DNA of 64,000 bases from positions 372,001-436,000 of the forward strand of contig CANIBP010000001.1 of NCBI GenBank assembly GCA_947466075.1, written 5' to 3'. Below the pieces are notes generated by a model. That model did not search any database, had not been told where the DNA came from, and saw only the letters and a program-made list of their open reading frames with translations. Position numbers and translations under genes: made by a program. The stretch comes from Verrucomicrobiaceae bacterium (GTDB lineage Bacteria > Verrucomicrobiota > Verrucomicrobiia > Verrucomicrobiales > Verrucomicrobiaceae). This document shows, one piece after another, positions 60,078 through 64,000 of the stretch (positions are counted from its first letter, which is position 1; each line of letters starts with the position of its first letter).

Positions 60078-61295
60078 TTAAAGAGTGACGGAAGAGAGGA
60101 GTTCCTGCATGCGCCTGCCCAGGCGTTTCAGCGGGGAGAGAAAGGGTTTTTCGCTGTCGAGGATCTGCGCATAACGAATGAGACCGATGGGCGCGGAGTA
60201 TTGCGGATTCTCGAACGTGGCAGTGATGCCGCTGACGGGAGCCGAACCTGCGCGTGTGACTTTGATGCCAAACACTTCACGCGCCACCACCTCAACGCCT
60301 TTCATCATGCTGACACCGCCGGTGAGGTACACGCCCGCGCCAAGTCGGCCGAGGTGATCTTCCACGCGCACACGCACCTGCGTGAGGATTTCCTTGGTGC
60401 GCAGGTTCATGACTTCATTAAGAAACGCACGCTCGACTTCGCCAAGGATCAAACCGGTGTCGTCCTCGATGCTGAGCATCTCGCCTTCAGGCACTTCATC
60501 ATACAACACGCTGCCTTCCTCGACCTTGAGCCGCTCCGCACGGCCATTCGGGATTTGCAGCGCCATGGAGACATCATTGGTGATATGATCGCCACCGAGC
60601 GGCACGCAACCAGAGGCGGTGATCATGCCGTCTTCATACAACACGAAGTCGCAGGTTCCGGCACCGAAATCGATCATGAGCGCGCCTTGCATCTTGGCCT
60701 CACGAGTCAGCACGACCTGTGCCGCAGCGACGGGATTGAACACCACGTCTTCGACCTCGAGCGGAATCTCACGCACGCAGCGGATGGCGTTCTGCACACG
60801 ACCACGCACACCGTGGATGATGTGGTAATCCGCCTCCAGCACGCGGCCTTCACGCCCAATCGGCTGCCGCACGGCCTCCTGACCATCGACGATGTACTGC
60901 CGCGTGACGCTGTGAAGGAAAACGTTCGACTGCGGGATGGAAACGCTGCGGGCAATCTCCTTCGCTTCTTCGACATCGTCCTCGGTGATCTCGGTTTGAT
61001 CATCCGGCAGGCGATGACGGCCACGGTTGTTGAGGCTTTCGATGTGAGCACCGGTGACTCCGAGGAAGACATTGCGGATCATCACATCACTGCGGTCTTC
61101 GGCCCGCACGAGGGCGTCGTTCACGCAGGTCTGCACCTTTTCAAAATCGACGATTTCACCTTTGCGCACGCCACGCGAAGGTGCCTGACCCACACCGAGA
61201 ATTTTGATGGCACCGTCACGCTTTGCCTCGCCGACGACGACGCAGATCTTATGCGTTCCGATTTCGAGTCCTGCGTAGATCGTGCTTTTGGCCAT
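60078..61295 (-). CDS. ftsA: Cell-division protein FtsA (actin-like ATPase)
   Basis: A 405-residue actin-fold protein that tethers FtsZ to the membrane. The ATP-binding motifs are visible: phosphate-1 YAGLEIGTHKICVVVGE, phosphate-2 MIDFGAGTCDFVLYEDG and the adenosine motif YLTGGVSMMKGV. The inserted 1C-type subdomain follows (SLNNRGRHRLPDD, ITEDDVEEAKEIARSV). The C-terminal amphipathic helix (PLKRLGRRMQELLSSV) is the membrane-targeting sequence. It lies six bases after ftsQ and 38 before ftsZ, as in the conserved dcw end. Confidence 0.93.
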   Translation of the reverse strand: MAKSTIYAGLEIGTHKICVVVGEAKRDGAIKILGVGQAPSRGVRKGEIVDFEKVQTCVNDALVRAEDRSDVMIRNVFLGVTGAHIESLNNRGRHRLPDDQTEITEDDVEEAKEIARSVSIPQSNVFLHSVTRQYIVDGQEAVRQPIGREGRVLEADYHIIHGVRGRVQNAIRCVREIPLEVEDVVFNPVAAAQVVLTREAKMQGALMIDFGAGTCDFVLYEDGMITASGCVPLGGDHITNDVSMALQIPNGRAERLKVEEGSVLYDEVPEGEMLSIEDDTGLILGEVERAFLNEVMNLRTKEILTQVRVRVEDHLGRLGAGVYLTGGVSMMKGVEVVAREVFGIKVTRAGSAPVSGITATFENPQYSAPIGLIRYAQILDSEKPFLSPLKRLGRRMQELLSSVTL

Positions 61296-61301
61296 GATAA
61301 T

Positions 61302-62258
61302 TCAGCGTGCGGAGGGGATGGAGGCGGTGTCAGCCACCGTCAGCCCGGTGACATCTGGTGTGGCATGGAAGGTGACGGGGGTATTGATGCGCGAGAGCAG
61401 ATTCAGCGTTGCGATGCGCCATTTCCGCTCCTGTGCCTCATGCATGAAGCGGTCGTAGCGCTCGAGCTGCGGATCGAGATCATCCACACCGAAGGTGATC
61501 TTCGCATCGCCGCCGAAATGCGCGACGAGTGACCACGCATTCGGGATTTCAATCGCCTCCAGCGAGGTACGATCATCGTCATCGCGGCTATGCAACTTCT
61601 CCATCAAACGCAGCGCTGCATGCACCTGCATGTCTGGCACAGGTTTGCCAGGAAATGCCTCGCTCAGGCCTGGATAACGGAGTTTCGGCATCGCGATGTA
61701 TTCCTTCGTGATGACATCGCAGGGAACAGGTGCGCCTTCGGCATCGATCAGGCAGCCTTTGCCACTCAGCGGTTCAAAGAGCTTCAGCTTCGGGCATTCG
61801 ATCCATGCTACGGGAATGCGCTGCACGACATCGAGCGTGAGCTTGCCGTGGTAGTCCCGATGAATCACCGCAGACTTCACCTGCGGCAGTCGCTCGATCT
61901 TGGCTCGCACCTCACGCAGATTCATCGTGAGCAGATTCGTGTCCTCGGTGAGTCCAGTAGCGGAAACGATCTGCTGACGCGTCAGCGTGCCCTCGGTGTT
62001 CACGACGACGCTCTTGAGCAGGAACTGCGAGTTCTTTTCCAGCGCCTCATGCCACGTCACCCAGCCCAGGCCGATAACAATCATCGCGGCAATCATCCAC
62101 ATCGCCGTGCGGAATCCCTGACGGCGGCGCTCCACGGCCTCCTGCTCGCGAATCACCGGCGATTCCGGCTCATAGTCGATGACGTGAGTGTCCAATCCCT
62201 TGCGCTTGGAAGAGGAGCGCTTGGCTGGTTTTTTGGAGCCTTTCTTCGCGGCAGACAT
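61302..62258 (-). CDS. ftsQ: Cell-division protein FtsQ/DivIB
   Basis: I take ATG 62258 as start (MSAAKKGSKKPAKR); an in-frame ATG five codons upstream exists. The 318-residue protein has a basic cytoplasmic tail of about 60 residues, one transmembrane helix (MWMIAAMIVIGLGWV) and a periplasmic POTRA domain (FLLKSVVVNTEGTLTRQQIV, LREVRAKIERLPQVKSAVIH), followed by the beta domain of FtsQ (VVQRIPVAWI, GCLIDAEG). It recruits FtsB/FtsL and later divisome proteins. It heads a ftsQ-ftsA-ftsZ transcript. Confidence 0.85.
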   Translation of the reverse strand: MSAAKKGSKKPAKRSSSKRKGLDTHVIDYEPESPVIREQEAVERRRQGFRTAMWMIAAMIVIGLGWVTWHEALEKNSQFLLKSVVVNTEGTLTRQQIVSATGLTEDTNLLTMNLREVRAKIERLPQVKSAVIHRDYHGKLTLDVVQRIPVAWIECPKLKLFEPLSGKGCLIDAEGAPVPCDVITKEYIAMPKLRYPGLSEAFPGKPVPDMQVHAALRLMEKLHSRDDDDRTSLEAIEIPNAWSLVAHFGGDAKITFGVDDLDPQLERYDRFMHEAQERKWRIATLNLLSRINTPVTFHATPDVTGLTVADTASIPSAR

Positions 62259-62419
62259 GACAGGCGAACGCAATTGTCAGAGACGGGAACTGACAGAACG
62301 GGTGCTTAATATGCCTTAAATAAAGGATTCTCAGTCCGATTGCCATAATTATTCGCGAAAAAATGCGTCCCATGTATTCACAGTCCGCCGTGTTGTTCAC
62401 AAATCGCCCCCGCTAAGCC

Positions 62420-63406
62420 TCACTTCCGCACCACCCAAATGTTCCGATAGCGCACCGGATTGCCGTGGTTTTGCAGGTAGATCGGGCCGGGAGTGTTCTC
62501 CTCCTTGTTCGGTGCAGAGGTCGTGGAACCGGGCAGTTCCTGATTGTCGTGAATGATGACGCCGTTGTGTTTGACGGTGATCTTGGCATTCGCTGTCTTC
62601 TTGCCTTCCGCGTCATATTTCGCAGCAGTGAAATCCACATCATAGGTCTGCCAGGTCAGCGGCGACAGGCACATGTTCACCTTGGGCACCGCGATCTTAT
62701 AAAGGCCGCCACATTCATTGTCTTTCCCTTCGAGGGCAAAGCTGTCGAGCATCTGCACCTCGTAACGGCCTTGCAGGTAGAGACCGCTGTTGCCACGGCC
62801 CTGACCACGCGCGTCCGGCATGTAGGGCAGCATGAACTCCACATGCAGACTGCAATCGCCAAAAGTGTCCTCGCTGGTGATGCCTTCCAGCAAAGCGCCG
62901 ATCGGTTCATCGACACGGGAATTGGGAAAACGGTTTACACCTTTGCCATCAAACAGCACCACCGCATTCTCCGGCGGCAAAGCCCCAATCGTGGGCGAGG
63001 TGCGATCCGTGCGGTTGAGTTCCATCACGCGCACGCCGTCGTTGTTGTTCACGAGGATGCTCTGGCCATTCACCTCGGCCTTTAAGGTGCCGTCTTTGAC
63101 GGTGAAAACCGCTGATTTCTCCCCTTCACCACGTTGCCCGCTGGTCTTGGTCACTTTTTCGCGATCACCATCCCAACCAGCCCCTGGCAGCCCACCTTGA
63201 TAACTAACCGCCTCAAACTTACCGCCACCCTGCGCCCAAATCTGCACGCCGTAGCTCTTGCCCTCGAGCTGGCCGGTGTACTCGCCCTGAATCGCAAAAT
63301 CATCGTCCGTGTGAGCCGGATCGGTGAACGCTTTGGGTCTCGGCGCAGCGGGTTGCTGAGCATGAACGACAGTGGTGAGCAGGAGAGCGGTGAGAATGAG
63401 GCGCAT
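62420..63406 (-). CDS. Secreted DUF1080 (3-keto-disaccharide hydrolase-like) protein
   Basis: A 328-residue protein with a signal peptide (MRLILTALLLTTVVHA). The C-terminal DUF1080 jelly roll, related to concanavalin-like glycan hydrolases, is clear: VVLFDGKGVNRF, DCSLHVEFMLPYMP, RGNSGLYLQGRYEVQMLDS, ENTPGPIYLQNHGNPVRYRN. The N-terminal part (FAIQGEYTGQLEGKSYGVQI) is a second beta domain usually found ahead of it in PVC proteins. Recent work on relatives points to hydrolysis of 3-keto-glycosides; this copy is assigned by similarity only. A 161-base A/T-rich gap separates it from ftsQ. Confidence 0.83.
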   Translation of the reverse strand: MRLILTALLLTTVVHAQQPAAPRPKAFTDPAHTDDDFAIQGEYTGQLEGKSYGVQIWAQGGGKFEAVSYQGGLPGAGWDGDREKVTKTSGQRGEGEKSAVFTVKDGTLKAEVNGQSILVNNNDGVRVMELNRTDRTSPTIGALPPENAVVLFDGKGVNRFPNSRVDEPIGALLEGITSEDTFGDCSLHVEFMLPYMPDARGQGRGNSGLYLQGRYEVQMLDSFALEGKDNECGGLYKIAVPKVNMCLSPLTWQTYDVDFTAAKYDAEGKKTANAKITVKHNGVIIHDNQELPGSTTSAPNKEENTPGPIYLQNHGNPVRYRNIWVVRK

Positions 63407-63433
63407 GGTGAATGAACGTGGCTGATAAATGCT

Positions 63434-63721
63434 TTATGACAACTGCCGCAGAATCGTTGTATCCGTGATCTTCTCATCGGCTGCAAGCAGGAACGCCTTG
63501 CTCAGGATCACACTCAGCACGCGGTCGCCCTCGAAGGGCAAGAACAGCTTCTCGCCCGCCTTGTCCACCTGCGCTTGGGCGGGCAAGATGCACAGATACT
63601 TATCCTGCGGCGCGATGAGGATGTTGCCGCTGCCAAGATTAATCTTGTACGCGTGGCGCTTGCCCTGCACGGCGAGGATTGTGGGCCCATTGTTCCATGC
63701 CGGCTCAATAAAACGAACCAA
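63434..63721 (-). CDS. DUF4132/DUF7737-type C-terminal domain, probably part of a larger split gene
   Basis: This 95-codon frame (TTG 63721 as its first possible start) encodes KRHAYKINLGSGNILIAPQD, KYLCILPAQ, LFLPFEGDRVLSVILSKAFL and LAADEKITDTTILRQL. This is the closing domain of long DUF4132/DUF5724-type proteins, where it is not an independent gene. It overlaps the end of the next upstream frame by 17 bases. A frameshift near 63700-63720 or a truncated remnant are the two explanations. Confidence 0.55.
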   Translation of the reverse strand: MVRFIEPAWNNGPTILAVQGKRHAYKINLGSGNILIAPQDKYLCILPAQAQVDKAGEKLFLPFEGDRVLSVILSKAFLLAADEKITDTTILRQLS

Positions 63722-64000
63722 ACACCGGCGGGATCTCCCTCACGACGGTGCGGAGGCTGCGGCCTGCAGCGCGTAGCTCGCTGTCGAGCGCGTCGTCCTC
63801 TTTGGGGCTGGCTGCCAGCACACGCTCCACATCGGAGCGATACTCCTCCTGGAAGCGTGGCGCGTATGGATGCCGGGCGTCTGACCAATGCCGCAGCAGC
63901 CGTGCGCGGGCGGCAGGGCGTTTCCACAACAGACGCGTGTATTCCAGCCGAGCTTGATCGTGTATCAGGAGCGGCCAGCGGGTGGTGGAGGCAATAGAGG
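63705..64000 (-). CDS. Hypothetical protein, 5' part beyond the window
   Basis: The frame is open from the window edge to the stop at 63705-63707 (RWPLLIHDQARLEYTRLLWK, later ELRAAGRSLRTVVREIPPVF). I do not recognise the family. It may be the upstream portion of the same DUF4132-type gene as 63434-63721, separated by a frameshift, or a different gene with a 17-base overlap. The start is outside the window. Confidence 0.5.
   Translation of the reverse strand, partial: SIASTTRWPLLIHDQARLEYTRLLWKRPAARARLLRHWSDARHPYAPRFQEEYRSDVERVLAASPKEDDALDSELRAAGRSLRTVVREIPPVFGSFY

Noticed and set aside
1..64000. tRNA or rRNA genes
   Set aside because: I looked for T-arm (GTTCGANTC) signatures with a 3' acceptor partner and for conserved rRNA segments and found none. 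A tRNAscan run would be needed to be certain.

Overview
The window looks like chromosomal DNA of a member of the Verrucomicrobia (PVC group), probably near the Prosthecobacter/Verrucomicrobium lineage. This is inferred from gene families and not from rRNA, which is absent. The evidence is several planctomycete-type cytochrome genes (PSC/DUF1549/DUF1553 and DUF1587-DUF1592-DUF1588-DUF1585 types) paired with DUF1501 and DUF1552 genes, a propeller protein with a C-terminal cupredoxin domain, many secreted verrucomicrobial hypotheticals, and a strongly divergent FtsZ in an ftsQ-ftsA-ftsZ order.

Layout. 1-1432: the tail of a flavodoxin-like gene and a frameshifted secreted SGNH-like gene. 1463-16983: an M23 peptidase with PKD domains, then three cytochrome/TAT-protein pairs; the second pair lies behind a GntR regulator whose upstream region carries two GGTATAC operator-like sites. 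17027-26243: secreted proteins (beta-helix, sialidase-like, two helical-repeat paralogues, PQQ propeller, TAT-exported propeller-like protein). 26279-27948: a frameshifted HNH-type gene and sbcD. 27974-36382: a CocE/NonD hydrolase, a small lipoprotein and a 2058-residue TPR protein. 36465-41543: an SGNH esterase, trmB preceded by a 114-bp inverted-repeat element, a small membrane protein, a duplicated cupredoxin gene tail, and a large SGNH-propeller-HEAT-cupredoxin fusion. 41688-50226: an FmdB-like protein, LysM and amidase wall genes diverging from a 62-bp AT-rich gap, an amino-acid-type ABC permease/ATPase pair, an L,D-transpeptidase and small envelope proteins. 49546-53251: a YdbH-like AsmA protein followed by a lipoprotein that appears to fuse YnbE and YdbL. 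53328-54812: a sulfatase.

54813-58400 is an accessory patch: two AT-richer hypotheticals, an integron attC-like palindrome, a displaced copy of the 3' end of ftsZ, a PIN-type toxin-antitoxin pair, a winged-helix-like hypothetical, and about 13 copies of a degenerate 21-bp tandem repeat that begins just after the ftsZ stop codon. 58396-62258 is ftsQ-ftsA-ftsZ on the minus strand. 62420-64000 holds a DUF1080 protein and the C-terminal end of what looks like a DUF4132/DUF7737 protein.

The most interesting spot is the ftsZ 3' end. The last 107 codons of ftsZ are present twice, 2,077 bp apart. Nearly all differences between the copies are silent and the two copies end in different stop codons. 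This looks like an element inserted at the 3' end of ftsZ that brought its own ftsZ tail. The 21-bp array, the attC-like site and the toxin-antitoxin pair lie in or beside that interval. All family calls come from reading sequence motifs; no database search was run.
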